Below, piece after piece: positions 34,423 through 44,458 of a stretch of DNA of 64,000 nucleotides. This DNA is from Formosa sp030427735 (GTDB lineage: Bacteria > Bacteroidota > Bacteroidia > Flavobacteriales > Flavobacteriaceae): positions 248,001-312,000 of the forward strand of contig NZ_CP195158.1 in assembly GCF_051200825.1 (NCBI RefSeq). Direction: 5' to 3'. The notes beneath the pieces are model-generated. The model had not been told where the DNA came from. It was given only the letters and a program-made list of their open reading frames with translations, and searched no databases. Position 1 is the first letter of the stretch, and every line of letters starts with the position of its first letter. The position numbers were made by a program, and so were the translations under genes.

Positions 34423-36459
34423 CTATTTAGGGAATTTTGCTAAATTCTCTAAAGCGTTTACCATGGCAACTTCAACATCTACGTGGTCTTGTTTTAAAAT
34501 GTTAAGACTTTCTGTAAATTGCTGTTTTGCAGTTTTAGAAATCGTTTTCTGATCTAAAACATCTAATAGTGTTTTAGAAACTACCGATAAGTTTTTAGAT
34601 AATGGTTCTAAAGTGTTTAAAGTCGGATTTTTGTCTAAAGCCGAAAAGGCTTCGTATTGTGTATTCCAGGTGGTTAAGTATTTTTTTATTTCAGTTTTGG
34701 TTTTAGTAGTTGGTGCGGCGGTATAATTGGCCACCAATCTATTAAAAGCTACTGCATCTGGCGCATCTGCCACACAGGCATCTGCAAAAAGCGTGAAAGG
34801 TGAGTATGTTTGGTACTCAATACCGTCTTTGTTTCGGGCATAAATCTTAAGCGGTTCGCAAACCTTTTGAAGCGTAATTAGCGATGAAATATCCTGATTA
34901 TTACTCATACTTCTTAAAATAACGTCTCGGTTTTTTATATGCGTAACCCCTAATTCTTCTAACCTGAAGCTTATTGGTTGTATGCGTTTTAGCATGTTGT
35001 TTACATCGTTAATAGTTTTAGGCGACCATAAACGTTCTGCTATGGCAATGGTTCTTGGCCAAATTCTAGAATCTATTGTTAAACTCGTAGTAAGCTCGCT
35101 CCACATGGTAGCTTCGCCTCCTAAAATTCTTGCGGTTTCTTCTTCGCTTAATGTAACATTGCCTATTGGTTCGGTTAAATAATGTTTTTCGATAGACTCC
35201 ATTCTGTCGATGTAAAACCCATTCGATAAAATGGTGTTGTAACCTTTTTGGGCGGCTTCAATTAAGGTTCCGCCTTTAGGTAAACCTTCGTTTTCTCCAC
35301 GCCAAGAGTGTATTACTGCTGTGGTAGGCATGGTTGGTGTTAAGATCTCATCCCAGCCAACTAATTTTTTATCTAATTTATGAAGGATTTTTTCAATTTT
35401 TATATTGAAATAGGTTTGTAAATCGTGATTGGTTTTAAGGTTATGAGCAGCCTTAAACTTTTGAATGTCTTTGTTTTCATCCCAGTGCTTTCCTTCGTTT
35501 TCATCTCCACCAATATGAAAATAGTCGTCTGGAAAAAGTGGTGTGATTTCTGTGAAAAGTTGTTCTAAAAACACATAAGTATCTTCGTTGGTAGGATCTA
35601 AAGTAGGATCGAACACCCCCGAGTTGCGTTCAATACTATATTCGTATCCTGGTTTGCTTCCTAAATTAGGAAAGGCAGTTAAAATAGCCGATGCATGTCC
35701 GGGAACATCTATTTCTGGTATTACGCGAATTCCTAAAGTATTGGCATAAGCTACCACATCTTGTATTTGCTCTTGGGTGTAAAATAAGCCATCCGAAGCC
35801 AAATCGGTAAGCTCTGGGAAGGTTTTAGATTGAATTCTAAAGCCTTGATCGTCTACTAAATGCCAATGAAATACATTCATTTTAACAGCGGCCATGGCCT
35901 CTAAATTACGCTTAATAACGTGTACAGGATGAAAATGTCTAGACACATCTATCATTAATCCGCGCCAAACAAATCTAGGCTCATCGGTAATAGAAACACC
36001 AGGGATATAGTATGTTGTAGCCGTGTTGCTTATTAATTGTAATAGGGTTTCTAAACCTCTTACTATTCCTACATCTGTACTGGCATTTAAATGTATGTTA
36101 TTGTTAGTTACGGTTAGTTTGTAAGCCTCGTCGGTTTTAATGTTTAATGTGCTTACAGTAGTATAAGTAAGAATAATACTAGCGTCTTTACGGTTGTTTA
36201 TAGTGCTAGGAAAGCCTTCTTTTAAGAACAATCCTGTACGACCCGATAAGCGTCTTAAAAATTTTGTTGCCGCAGTAGTAACACGATTAGACTTTGGGCC
36301 ATCTATAGCAATGCTTAAGTCTGGAGTAAGCGTGAATTGTTGCTCTTGTGCGGATATTGTTTTTGGCCAAGGCATTAAGTTGAAGGTCTCCTGCAATGGC
36401 ATTTGAGACCAACAACTATATGCAACTAAGCTAAAAATGAATATGAAAAATCGTTTCAT
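34423..36459 (-). CDS. Beta-N-acetylhexosaminidase, GH20
   Basis: A 678-residue exported enzyme that removes terminal beta-linked GlcNAc or GalNAc from oligosaccharides, using the substrate acetamido group. Signal peptide (ending near SCWSQ, residue 19), GH20 N-terminal domain (about 25-155), catalytic barrel (about 160-510) with the catalytic Asp-Glu pair in HIGGDEN near residue 316 and other conserved pieces RGLMIDVSRHFHPV, MNVFHWHLVDDQGFR, GWDEIL and GGEATMWSE. A helical C-terminal part of about 150 residues follows. Last gene of the minus-strand GlcNAc operon, 3 bases after the nagB fusion. No lipobox, so it is probably periplasmic. Confidence 0.93.
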   Translation of the reverse strand: MKRFFIFIFSLVAYSCWSQMPLQETFNLMPWPKTISAQEQQFTLTPDLSIAIDGPKSNRVTTAATKFLRRLSGRTGLFLKEGFPSTINNRKDASIILTYTTVSTLNIKTDEAYKLTVTNNNIHLNASTDVGIVRGLETLLQLISNTATTYYIPGVSITDEPRFVWRGLMIDVSRHFHPVHVIKRNLEAMAAVKMNVFHWHLVDDQGFRIQSKTFPELTDLASDGLFYTQEQIQDVVAYANTLGIRVIPEIDVPGHASAILTAFPNLGSKPGYEYSIERNSGVFDPTLDPTNEDTYVFLEQLFTEITPLFPDDYFHIGGDENEGKHWDENKDIQKFKAAHNLKTNHDLQTYFNIKIEKILHKLDKKLVGWDEILTPTMPTTAVIHSWRGENEGLPKGGTLIEAAQKGYNTILSNGFYIDRMESIEKHYLTEPIGNVTLSEEETARILGGEATMWSELTTSLTIDSRIWPRTIAIAERLWSPKTINDVNNMLKRIQPISFRLEELGVTHIKNRDVILRSMSNNQDISSLITLQKVCEPLKIYARNKDGIEYQTYSPFTLFADACVADAPDAVAFNRLVANYTAAPTTKTKTEIKKYLTTWNTQYEAFSALDKNPTLNTLEPLSKNLSVVSKTLLDVLDQKTISKTAKQQFTESLNILKQDHVDVEVAMVNALENLAKFPK

Positions 36460-36462
36460 CTA

Positions 36463-38391
36463 TTAAAAGTGATAGCGTTTAAAGGCTTCGATAGCAGCAT
36501 AATCTGCTAGGCCTAAGTCGTTGTATTTTTTTGCTGTTAAGCGATTTCTGTCTTCGGCACGCACCCAAAATTCGCGCGAGTCGTCGCCTTGAAACATAAC
36601 CCCATCTTTTTGAGATTGGTGATAAAAGATGGCATGGCGTTTTTTAAGTACCTGATCCGGGCTCATAGGCACGGCCATTTCGATTTCGTAAGATTCCCAT
36701 TCGTGCCAAGCACCACGGTATAACCATACCCAACAATCGTTCATGTAAGATTTTGGTTTTAGCACTTCTAAAGCTGTAAAGAGTGCATCTAAACAGACTT
36801 TATGTGTGCCGTGAGGGTCGGCTAAATCGCCAGCAGCATAAATTTGATGCGGTTTAACATTATCTATTAAACTACACATAATATCTATGTCGTCTTGGGT
36901 TAAGCTTCCCTTTTTAATGGTTCCGGTTTCGTAAAAAGGCAGGTTTAAAAAATGAACATTGTCATCTTTTAAGCCCATGTATCGCGTTGCGGCTAACGAT
37001 TCGCTTCGTCTTATAAATCCTTTTAGTTGTCTTACTTCTAAAGAGTCGATGTCCTTATCTGTTTTTGATTGCAGAAAGTCAATAATATTTTGAGCTTCAG
37101 TAGATTTTGGGTTTAATTTTAATGTGATTTCTGCAAATTTTAAGGCTTCTTCATCTGATACGGCAATGTTACCAGAGGTTTGGTATGCAATATGTACTTC
37201 GTGACCTTGCTCGACCAATCTGTCGAAGGTACCTCCCATAGATATCACATCGTCGTCTGGATGCGGACTAAAAATGATAACGCGTTTCTTGGCAGGTGTT
37301 GCACGTTCTGGACGGTGTAAGTCGTCTGCATTCGGTTTTCCTCCTGGCCAACCTGTAATGGTGTGCTGTAGTTTGTTAAACATTTTTATGTTTAAGTCGT
37401 AAGCTGTGCCTTCTTCGGTTAAAAGTCCAGACATGCCATTATCGTTATAATCTTTGTCTGTAAGTTTTAAAATAGGTTTGTTTAGTAATTCGCTTAACCA
37501 AACCACGGCTTTAATTTTTAAGTCGTCTGTCCAATAGCAAGACGTTACCAACCAAGGTGTTTTAACTCGAGTTAATTCAGACGAAGCTTCGCTATCGATA
37601 ACAAAAGTAGTATTATCGTGGTCTTGCAAATAAGTTGCAGGAACATTAGCGGTCATGTCGCCTTCTATGGCTTGTTTTAAAATTTTGGCTTTGTTTAAGC
37701 CCCAACCTAATAATACAATGCGTTTAGCACTTTTTACAGTGCCAATACCCATGGTTATTGCTTTTCTAGGTACGTTGTCTATGCCTAAAAACGCAGGAGC
37801 AGCATCTACGCGGGTTAGGTGGTCTAAGGTTATGCTTCGGGTGCCAGAGTTTAAATGCGAACCAGGCTCGTTAAACCCAATGTGCCCTGTACGCCCAATA
37901 CCCAATAATTGAAAATCTAAGCCGCCATACGATTTAATTTTCATTTCGTAATCTATACAATATTGGTATAAATCGTCTGTACTAACCATACCATTAGGTA
38001 TGTTAATGTTTTCTGGCAGTATGTCTACATGATTAAAAAGATGTTCGTGCATGAAATAAAAATAACTTTGGATGTTATCTTTACTCATTGGGTAATACTC
38101 GTCTAAGTTAAAGGTTACTACGTTAGAAAAACTTAAACCTTCTTCTTTATGCATTCTAACCAGTTCTTCGTATACTTTTATTGGTGAAGAACCTGTTGCT
38201 AAACCAAGTACACAGGGTTTATTTTCTTTTTCTTTTTGTATGATTAAAGCTGCTATTTCTTGGGCAACTATAATTGATGCTTCGTTTGAAGAGTCGAAAA
38301 TTACATTGTGTATTTTCTCGAAACGGGTTTCTTCAAACTTTCCAGCCTCCTTGTAGGCTATACTTTTAAAATCAGTACTATCTACTTTCAT
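36463..38391 (-). CDS. nagB: Glucosamine-6-phosphate deaminase fused to a PIG-L/LmbE deacetylase domain
   Basis: A 642-residue cytoplasmic fusion. Residues about 25-290 are NagB, which turns glucosamine-6-P into fructose-6-P and ammonia: ATGSSP at 65-70, NLDEY with Asp97, and GIGRTGHIGFNEP with His170 and Glu175. The position of E. coli Asp141 is Thr168, a site that also varies in other NagB proteins. Residues about 365-642 form a PIG-L/LmbE N-deacetylase with the zinc motif HPDDD at 377-381 and HGTH later. Long NagB proteins of this kind are, from memory, common in Bacteroidota. The second domain could remove the acetyl group from GlcNAc or GlcNAc-6-P, replacing NagA, which is not in this window. 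Confidence 0.92.
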   Translation of the reverse strand: MKVDSTDFKSIAYKEAGKFEETRFEKIHNVIFDSSNEASIIVAQEIAALIIQKEKENKPCVLGLATGSSPIKVYEELVRMHKEEGLSFSNVVTFNLDEYYPMSKDNIQSYFYFMHEHLFNHVDILPENINIPNGMVSTDDLYQYCIDYEMKIKSYGGLDFQLLGIGRTGHIGFNEPGSHLNSGTRSITLDHLTRVDAAPAFLGIDNVPRKAITMGIGTVKSAKRIVLLGWGLNKAKILKQAIEGDMTANVPATYLQDHDNTTFVIDSEASSELTRVKTPWLVTSCYWTDDLKIKAVVWLSELLNKPILKLTDKDYNDNGMSGLLTEEGTAYDLNIKMFNKLQHTITGWPGGKPNADDLHRPERATPAKKRVIIFSPHPDDDVISMGGTFDRLVEQGHEVHIAYQTSGNIAVSDEEALKFAEITLKLNPKSTEAQNIIDFLQSKTDKDIDSLEVRQLKGFIRRSESLAATRYMGLKDDNVHFLNLPFYETGTIKKGSLTQDDIDIMCSLIDNVKPHQIYAAGDLADPHGTHKVCLDALFTALEVLKPKSYMNDCWVWLYRGAWHEWESYEIEMAVPMSPDQVLKKRHAIFYHQSQKDGVMFQGDDSREFWVRAEDRNRLTAKKYNDLGLADYAAIEAFKRYHF

Positions 38392-38412
38392 TTTATTATC
38401 TTTTGATAAAGC

Positions 38413-38437
38413 AAACGGGAATGTGTTTTTCCCGTTT
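38413..38437 (-). terminator. Hairpin between susD and nagB
   Basis: AAACGGGAA (38413-38421) pairs with TTCCCGTTT (38429-38437) with a 7-base loop. The T-run on the minus-strand side is weak, so partial termination or mRNA end protection, giving more susCD than nagB message, is more likely than a full stop. Confidence 0.6.
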
Positions 38438-38488
38438 ACTTTGTGAACTAATCAAATACTCGCTTGGTTTAAACTAACTACTATTCTA

Positions 38489-40081
38489 TTAGAAATTTGG
38501 TAATCCAGTATCCCACCAAAGTCTAGTACCACCAGTATCTGGCCCTTTTAACATGCCAACTGCAGCTTCTACATTAGCACCATTGGTGTTTTTTTCGTTA
38601 TCTACAAAATTGATTCTGCGTACTTGTATATTGGTATCTATAGCGCCACCACTATTGTTTACTACCACAGGAAATACTCTTGGGTAGCCAGTACGTCTAA
38701 ACTCGCTCCAGGCCTCTTGTCCGTCTGGGAACATCGCAATCCATTTTTGGGTAATAATTTGCTCTAATTGTTCTTCTCTTGAGCCAGCTTCGTTGTAAGC
38801 TATTTTTACGTCGCTAGGGTAAGTGTAATTGTTTGTTGGGTTTAGCGCATCAACAAAATCGTTAGGCGTACTGGTGTTATCGGCTAAATAGTTGTCTACA
38901 CCACCAGCTCCAAATTGTGCAAAAGAGGCACGAACACCGGCTTCGTAATTAGTCTTAGCATCTCCAGCTCCAGCCCAACCGCGTAAGGCAGCTTCGGCTT
39001 TTAAGAAATGAACTTCGGCAGCTGTCATCCAAATTTTATTTGTTCCGTCAACAGCTTCTCCGATAAGCGAGTGGCTGCCGTATTCGGTTTTAGCTTCAAT
39101 AGCAATACCCATACGTACACCTTTATAATCGCCTAAATTAGCATCGGCAGGGGCGGTAAAGAATTTAGAAATTCTAGAGTCGTTAAAGCCTTTAAGAATC
39201 GATTCCATTTCTGCACTCATTACTACATCTCCCCAAACACGGCTAATGGTTTGGATAGGATGAACAAAGCCACCCATGTCTATTAACATATTTTGTGCTT
39301 CCATTAGGCCAGCATTGCTAGATAAAGCTTTTTCGCCTTCGGTTTGTGCTAGCGTAGGGTTTACTTTAGATATGCGTATGGCTAAGCGTAAACGTAGTGA
39401 GTTTGCAAAGGTTCTCCAGGCAGCAATATCTCCACCAAGATTAGATTGGTCGAAAGCAGTAAACTGAGCATCGTCTGTAAAAGATTCCAATCCGTTAATG
39501 GCTTCATCTAAATCGGCGAAAAAAGCTTGGTAAGCTATTTCTTGCGAATCGTATTCGCCAGTAGTATCGTAATCGTTGTATTTTGAGTAACGGATTGGTC
39601 CAAATACATCGGAAACACGATGCATGGCCATTACTTTAATGATATTGGCCAGATATACGAATTTAACTCCGCTTTCGTCGCCAGAAAGTTCTACTTGTTG
39701 TACTATTTCTCGGGCGTATGGCATGACACCATTTCCATCATTAGCATCGTAAGCATCGCTCCAAATAAAACCATTCCAGCCGTTAACTAGGGCATAGGTC
39801 TGGTTGTTAATATTACCAGCAAATGGTGTTGGAGCTGTCATGTATCCAGAAAACACATCGGCATTTAGGTTTTGCTGTAATTGGTAGTTCCAAGCTGGTT
39901 CTACACGAATTACATTAGAAAATAAAGGCGAAAATCTAGAGCCAATATGGTTGTTTTGTTGTGTTAAGCTTTCTTGTGAAATGCCGTAGGGATTGGTGTT
40001 GATGTCCTCGAAATCTCCTGTACAGTTTGTTAAGCTTATGGCTATTGCGGAAGCCATTGTATATTTAAGTATATGTTTCAT
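38489..40081 (-). CDS. SusD/RagB-family surface glycan-binding lipoprotein
   Basis: A 530-residue outer-membrane lipoprotein (lipobox ending Cys20 in SLTNC) that caps its SusC partner and captures oligosaccharides. The helical TPR-type core and the opening DFEDINTNPYGIS are typical of the SusD-like type 2 family. It follows susC by 5 bases. Given GH20, nagB and nagX nearby, the ligand is probably a GlcNAc-rich oligosaccharide such as chito-oligosaccharide, but host-type glycans or peptidoglycan fragments are possible. Confidence 0.93.
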   Translation of the reverse strand: MKHILKYTMASAIAISLTNCTGDFEDINTNPYGISQESLTQQNNHIGSRFSPLFSNVIRVEPAWNYQLQQNLNADVFSGYMTAPTPFAGNINNQTYALVNGWNGFIWSDAYDANDGNGVMPYAREIVQQVELSGDESGVKFVYLANIIKVMAMHRVSDVFGPIRYSKYNDYDTTGEYDSQEIAYQAFFADLDEAINGLESFTDDAQFTAFDQSNLGGDIAAWRTFANSLRLRLAIRISKVNPTLAQTEGEKALSSNAGLMEAQNMLIDMGGFVHPIQTISRVWGDVVMSAEMESILKGFNDSRISKFFTAPADANLGDYKGVRMGIAIEAKTEYGSHSLIGEAVDGTNKIWMTAAEVHFLKAEAALRGWAGAGDAKTNYEAGVRASFAQFGAGGVDNYLADNTSTPNDFVDALNPTNNYTYPSDVKIAYNEAGSREEQLEQIITQKWIAMFPDGQEAWSEFRRTGYPRVFPVVVNNSGGAIDTNIQVRRINFVDNEKNTNGANVEAAVGMLKGPDTGGTRLWWDTGLPNF

Positions 40082-40086
40082 TTTTC

Positions 40087-43000
40087 TTAGAAATTTACGT
40101 TAATGTTTAACCCGATGCTTCTTGTAGAAGGCTGGTTATAAATGTCTACCCCTTGTAAGCCCATTCCTGTACTAGCAGCAATGTTTGGATCGAATGGCGC
40201 ATCTTTGTAGAAAAAGAACAAGTTATTGGCGATTAATGAAAAGTTGATGTTGTCTATAAAATCGCTGTGCTCTAATAATAATCTGTAGCCTACAGAAAGT
40301 TCTCTTAAACTAACATTGGTAGCGTCGTAAACATATTCGCCTAGCATACCATCTCTACCACCAACGGCATTGTAGTATTCTTGTGCACTTAATTGTGAAG
40401 CAACACCGCTTTCGTTAACTACATTTATCATACCGCCGTTTCTGTTACGCGCGTCTGCCGAAGCTTGCGATACACCGTATTTATCGTTTACGGCTTCGGT
40501 AACACTCATTACGTCGCCACCAAATTTACCATCGATAAGGAAGTTTACATGAAAATCGCCTATCTCAAAACTGTTATTCCAACCTAAGGTAAAGTCTGGT
40601 TGCGCATGTGCTACGGTTTCGAAATCGGTAGACATTAAAGTTCCAGACGAGTTGATTACTGGAGTACCGTTCTCGTCGCGAATTACAGATCTTGCTTTTA
40701 TGCTACCAAAATCTTCGCCTTCAATTAAAGAATATTCATAACCGTTTACACCGCGTGCAGTAACAATAGCCTCGCCATCTTGTAACGATGGGTGTACAGC
40801 AACAACTTTATTGTTGTTTTCAGCAAAGTTAATAGAGGTATCCCAGATAAATTTGTCTGCTACCACAGGTTTAGCGTTAACAACCAATTCGATACCTTTA
40901 CTTGATATTTCTCCAGCGTTTACAATGTTTTGAGCATATCCGTTAGGGTTTGGCTCTGCTTGGATGTAGAAAATCTGATTATGTGTTCTGGTGTCGTAGT
41001 ACGTGAAATCGAAGCCTAAGCGGTTACCAAAGAAGCGCCATTCTGTACCTATTTCAAATCCTTTTTGGCGTTCTGGCTCTAAAGTTTCACCCTCTAAAGG
41101 CGCAAAAGGAGCTGTACCAATACCTGTGTTGGTATTGTTAATAGTGTTTAACGGAATTGTCGCGTAAACAGGTATGTCTTTACCTACCTCGGCGTAAGAC
41201 CCTCTAAGTTTAGCAAACGAAATACCATCGCCCATATCGAACATTTCTGTTAATACTGCTGTTAAACCTGCAGACGGGTAGAAGAACGAATCGGAATCTG
41301 TGTACACTAAGGTAGACGACCAGTCGTTACGACCTGTAACATCTAAAAATAACATGTCTTTGAAACCAAAGTTAGCCGAACCAAAAACAGATTGTACCTC
41401 TCTGTTAGAAACCGCCTGTCTGATGTTATTAGTTGTTGCAAAGTTGGCTATATTGAAAATGTTCGGATAATTTAAACCTACGCCATCACGACCAGAATCT
41501 AAATACACTTGATCGCCTAATTTGTATTTTGTTAAGCTGGTACCTAAAAGTCCAGAGAAGGTAAAGTCTTCAGAAAAATCTTTATTGTACGATGCGATTA
41601 AGTCGATGTACTGTTGCGTGTTTTCAGTCTTTTCTAAAATATAGCGTCCGTTATCTCCAGAGTTTACAGGGTCGGTTCCTGCATATTGTCTTTTGTCGAA
41701 GGTGAAAAAGGTCTTGTCGAAACTTCCTCTAGATTGTAAAGAAAATGCTTCAGTAATTTGATATTTTACCGACACGTTAGCTAGCACGCGTTGTGCGATG
41801 TCTTTACTAGGACTTCTGTTAATTAACCAATATGGGTTTTGTTGTATGTTTTCGTCGAAAGACGTTGCGTACTGATCCATTTGGTTTAATGCTGTATTGA
41901 AATACTCGTATTTATTTTTGTATGTATCTCGGCTTATTCCTACAGGATGTAAGTATACTCCAGTTAACGGGTTAGAGTATAAACCGTTGGTCGGACGGTT
42001 CCAGATGCGTTGGTCGGAAAGGTTAATATTTGCCGATACATCTATCTTATCGTCTAAGAATTTTGCTGTTTCTCTTAACGTTATATTGTTTCTGGTTAAG
42101 CGGTTACCCGGAATAACACCTTCGCCTATAGTATTTGCATACGAAAAATACGTTTGAGCTTTGGCATTACCAGCTGTTAAGGATAACGCATTAATAGAGG
42201 TGTATCCTGTTTGGAAAAAATCTTCGGCATCGTTGCTTAAGCCATCAGTTTTTGCTCCCCAAGATTTAGGATCTGCAACACGTCCGTTTTCTGCAATAGG
42301 TTGTCCTACCGAAGCACTTTGGTATTCCGATTGTAATTTAGGTAAAGACATAACATTGTCTACAGTAAAGCTAGAATTAAAGTTTACCGATAATGCACCT
42401 TCTTTTCCTTTTTTAGTAGTAATTAAAATAACCCCGTTAGCCCCTTGGCTACCATATAGTGCCGAAGCCGATGCTCCTTTTAAAACCGTCATGCTTTCGA
42501 TATCGTCTGGGTTAATTAACGACATGGCATCTCCACCATCGCGGTTACCAGTTTGGCTACCAAAAATATCGGTTCCTGGCTCGTTACCGTTAGACCCATT
42601 ACCACTGTTAAGCATAGGTATACCATCTATAACATATAGTGGGTCGTTGTTGGTGGTAGAGGTATTTCCCCTTAAAACAACTTTAGTAGCACCACCTAAA
42701 CCAGATGAACTTCTGGAAATGGTTAAACCAGCAGATTTACCAGATAAGCTATTAATAGGGTTGGTTTGTTTTACGCGAGTTAATTCGTCGCCACCTACTT
42801 CTTGAGCCGAGTAGGTTAAAGCTTTTTTCTCTTTTTGAATCCCTAAGGCGGTAACTACAACTTCGTTAAGTTGTTCGCTATCTTCACCTAGTTCAACATT
42901 GTAAACATCAGAGGCGCCAACTGTTACCTCTACAGTGGTCATTCCGAGGTAAGAGAATTTTAAAACGTCGCCAGTGCTGGCTGTAATGGTATAATTACCA

Positions 43001-43179
43001 TCAAAATCTGTTAATGTTCCGGTAGATGTACCTTTTACAAGTACATTTGCTCCTGCAACGGGCATGCCATCTACAAGAGAAGTAACAGTACCTTTAATGT
43101 CTTTCTCTTGAGCAAACAGGAGTTGCATGCTAAAGAATAAGAAAGAACATAAGAAAGTCATTCTTAAATAGTGTTTCAT
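40087..43179 (-). CDS. SusC/RagA-family TonB-linked outer-membrane transporter
   Basis: A 1030-residue receptor: signal peptide (LLFAQ, residue 24), carboxypeptidase-like beta domain (about 28-105, DIKGTVTSLVDGMPVAGANVLVKGTSTGT with TDFDGNYTI), TonB-box region LNEVVVTALGI, plug with the SusC signature NNDPLYVIDGIPM and the LKGASASALYGSQGANGVILITTKKGK segment, then a 22-strand barrel ending LNINVNF. It imports oligosaccharides with its SusD partner. First gene of the operon susC-susD-nagB-GH20, divergent from the LytS/LytTR pair 238 bases away. Confidence 0.95.
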   Translation of the reverse strand: MKHYLRMTFLCSFLFFSMQLLFAQEKDIKGTVTSLVDGMPVAGANVLVKGTSTGTLTDFDGNYTITASTGDVLKFSYLGMTTVEVTVGASDVYNVELGEDSEQLNEVVVTALGIQKEKKALTYSAQEVGGDELTRVKQTNPINSLSGKSAGLTISRSSSGLGGATKVVLRGNTSTTNNDPLYVIDGIPMLNSGNGSNGNEPGTDIFGSQTGNRDGGDAMSLINPDDIESMTVLKGASASALYGSQGANGVILITTKKGKEGALSVNFNSSFTVDNVMSLPKLQSEYQSASVGQPIAENGRVADPKSWGAKTDGLSNDAEDFFQTGYTSINALSLTAGNAKAQTYFSYANTIGEGVIPGNRLTRNNITLRETAKFLDDKIDVSANINLSDQRIWNRPTNGLYSNPLTGVYLHPVGISRDTYKNKYEYFNTALNQMDQYATSFDENIQQNPYWLINRSPSKDIAQRVLANVSVKYQITEAFSLQSRGSFDKTFFTFDKRQYAGTDPVNSGDNGRYILEKTENTQQYIDLIASYNKDFSEDFTFSGLLGTSLTKYKLGDQVYLDSGRDGVGLNYPNIFNIANFATTNNIRQAVSNREVQSVFGSANFGFKDMLFLDVTGRNDWSSTLVYTDSDSFFYPSAGLTAVLTEMFDMGDGISFAKLRGSYAEVGKDIPVYATIPLNTINNTNTGIGTAPFAPLEGETLEPERQKGFEIGTEWRFFGNRLGFDFTYYDTRTHNQIFYIQAEPNPNGYAQNIVNAGEISSKGIELVVNAKPVVADKFIWDTSINFAENNNKVVAVHPSLQDGEAIVTARGVNGYEYSLIEGEDFGSIKARSVIRDENGTPVINSSGTLMSTDFETVAHAQPDFTLGWNNSFEIGDFHVNFLIDGKFGGDVMSVTEAVNDKYGVSQASADARNRNGGMINVVNESGVASQLSAQEYYNAVGGRDGMLGEYVYDATNVSLRELSVGYRLLLEHSDFIDNINFSLIANNLFFFYKDAPFDPNIAASTGMGLQGVDIYNQPSTRSIGLNINVNF

Positions 43180-43417
43180 AATTTGATTGTTTAGTCTCGT
43201 TATTTACATCAAGTTTATTCATATTTATATTTCTTTTAAAATAAAATATCTAAACGACACGATTTAACATATAAATAACATTTAGGTTTCGATGAACGTT
43301 TTTTGCAAAATAAACAAAGGGTAATTTAATTGTTAATTAATTATTATATTATTAAAATTGCTTAATCATTCTTTGCGTTTTGCTTAAGAATATCGTGTTT
43401 AATTAAATATTTTTCCA
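43180..43417. promoter_or_regulatory. Divergent regulatory region of the GlcNAc locus
   Basis: 238 AT-rich bases between susC and the sensor kinase gene. I see no exact TAnnTTTG box and no clear LytTR direct repeats on either strand; a minus-strand TACCCTTTG (43323-43315) is one base off in spacing. It must hold promoters for both sides and probably the LytTR site. Confidence 0.4.
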
Positions 43418-44458
43418 TTGTTTAAATTTACTTTAAAACCCTCTATATCAATTAAATATCATGTCTTATTTTGGCTTGGGTATTTTTTATTTAACGTAGT
43501 TAGATGGGGAAGCTATTTTCACGACTATTGGTATTCGCTAAAATCGAATCTGATAGAATTTCCTATTCATATAATAGTAGTGTATATAAATGTATATTAT
43601 TTAATACCTAAATTAATTTTACGAAAACGTTATAGAACTTATTTGTTTTCATTAATATTGATGCTTGCTTTGGTGTATTTGGTTAGAACGGGTTTAAACT
43701 ACTTGTTAGTAACCAAAGCCATTTGGCCAGAAGCCGAAAGTGCAGGTACATTTTTACAATTAAACCATATTATTGCTGTTGTTTTAGGCGAATTGTATGT
43801 AATTACATTTGTGTCGGCAATAAAATTATTAATAGATTGGAGTATCGAAAAACGACGCAACGAAGAGTTGGCTAAGCTTCAATTAAGTACAGAATTAAAA
43901 TATTTGAGAACCCAAATTCAGCCACATTTCTTCTTTAATACGTTAAACAATTTATACGCTTTAACCTTAACAAAGTCTGATAATGCCCCACAATTGGTAA
44001 TTAAAATATCCGATATGATGCAGTATGTGCTTTACGAGGTTAACAGCTCGAAAGCCGATTTATTAGACGAGATTAACCATATAAACAATTTTATAGATAT
44101 TGCGCGTTTACGTTTTAACGAAAGTATAGAATTCGAAATGGATATTACTGGAGATATTGAAGATGTAGAAGTACCACCTTTATTGTTTTTAACCTTTATA
44201 GAAAACTGTTTTAAACACGGATTAAAAGACAGCGATAAGGTAAAGGTGTGTATGAGTTTTGAAATTACTAATAAAGATTATTTAGAGTTTAAACTTATAA
44301 ACACATTTAATCCAGATTCTAACATTACCAACGAGCAGGGTATAGGCATTGCCAATACCAAACGCCGATTAAATTTATTGTTTTCGAGCAACTATGTTTT
44401 GGAAACCAGCATAAAAGATAATACGTATAATTTGTTTTTAAAAATCCCCATTAGATGA
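43418..44458 (+). CDS. LytS-type sensor histidine kinase
   Basis: A 346-residue inner-membrane kinase with four predicted N-terminal membrane segments (about residues 13-135), a short linker, a His_kinase domain with phospho-acceptor His170 in LRTQIQPHFFFNTLNNLYAL, and an ATP-binding domain with ENCFKHGLK and EQGIGIANTKRRL. No large periplasmic sensor domain, so it senses in or near the membrane. It ends 4 bases into its partner response regulator. Next to a SusCD locus it stands in the place usually held by a hybrid two-component system. Confidence 0.93.
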   Translation: MFKFTLKPSISIKYHVLFWLGYFLFNVVRWGSYFHDYWYSLKSNLIEFPIHIIVVYINVYYLIPKLILRKRYRTYLFSLILMLALVYLVRTGLNYLLVTKAIWPEAESAGTFLQLNHIIAVVLGELYVITFVSAIKLLIDWSIEKRRNEELAKLQLSTELKYLRTQIQPHFFFNTLNNLYALTLTKSDNAPQLVIKISDMMQYVLYEVNSSKADLLDEINHINNFIDIARLRFNESIEFEMDITGDIEDVEVPPLLFLTFIENCFKHGLKDSDKVKVCMSFEITNKDYLEFKLINTFNPDSNITNEQGIGIANTKRRLNLLFSSNYVLETSIKDNTYNLFLKIPIR

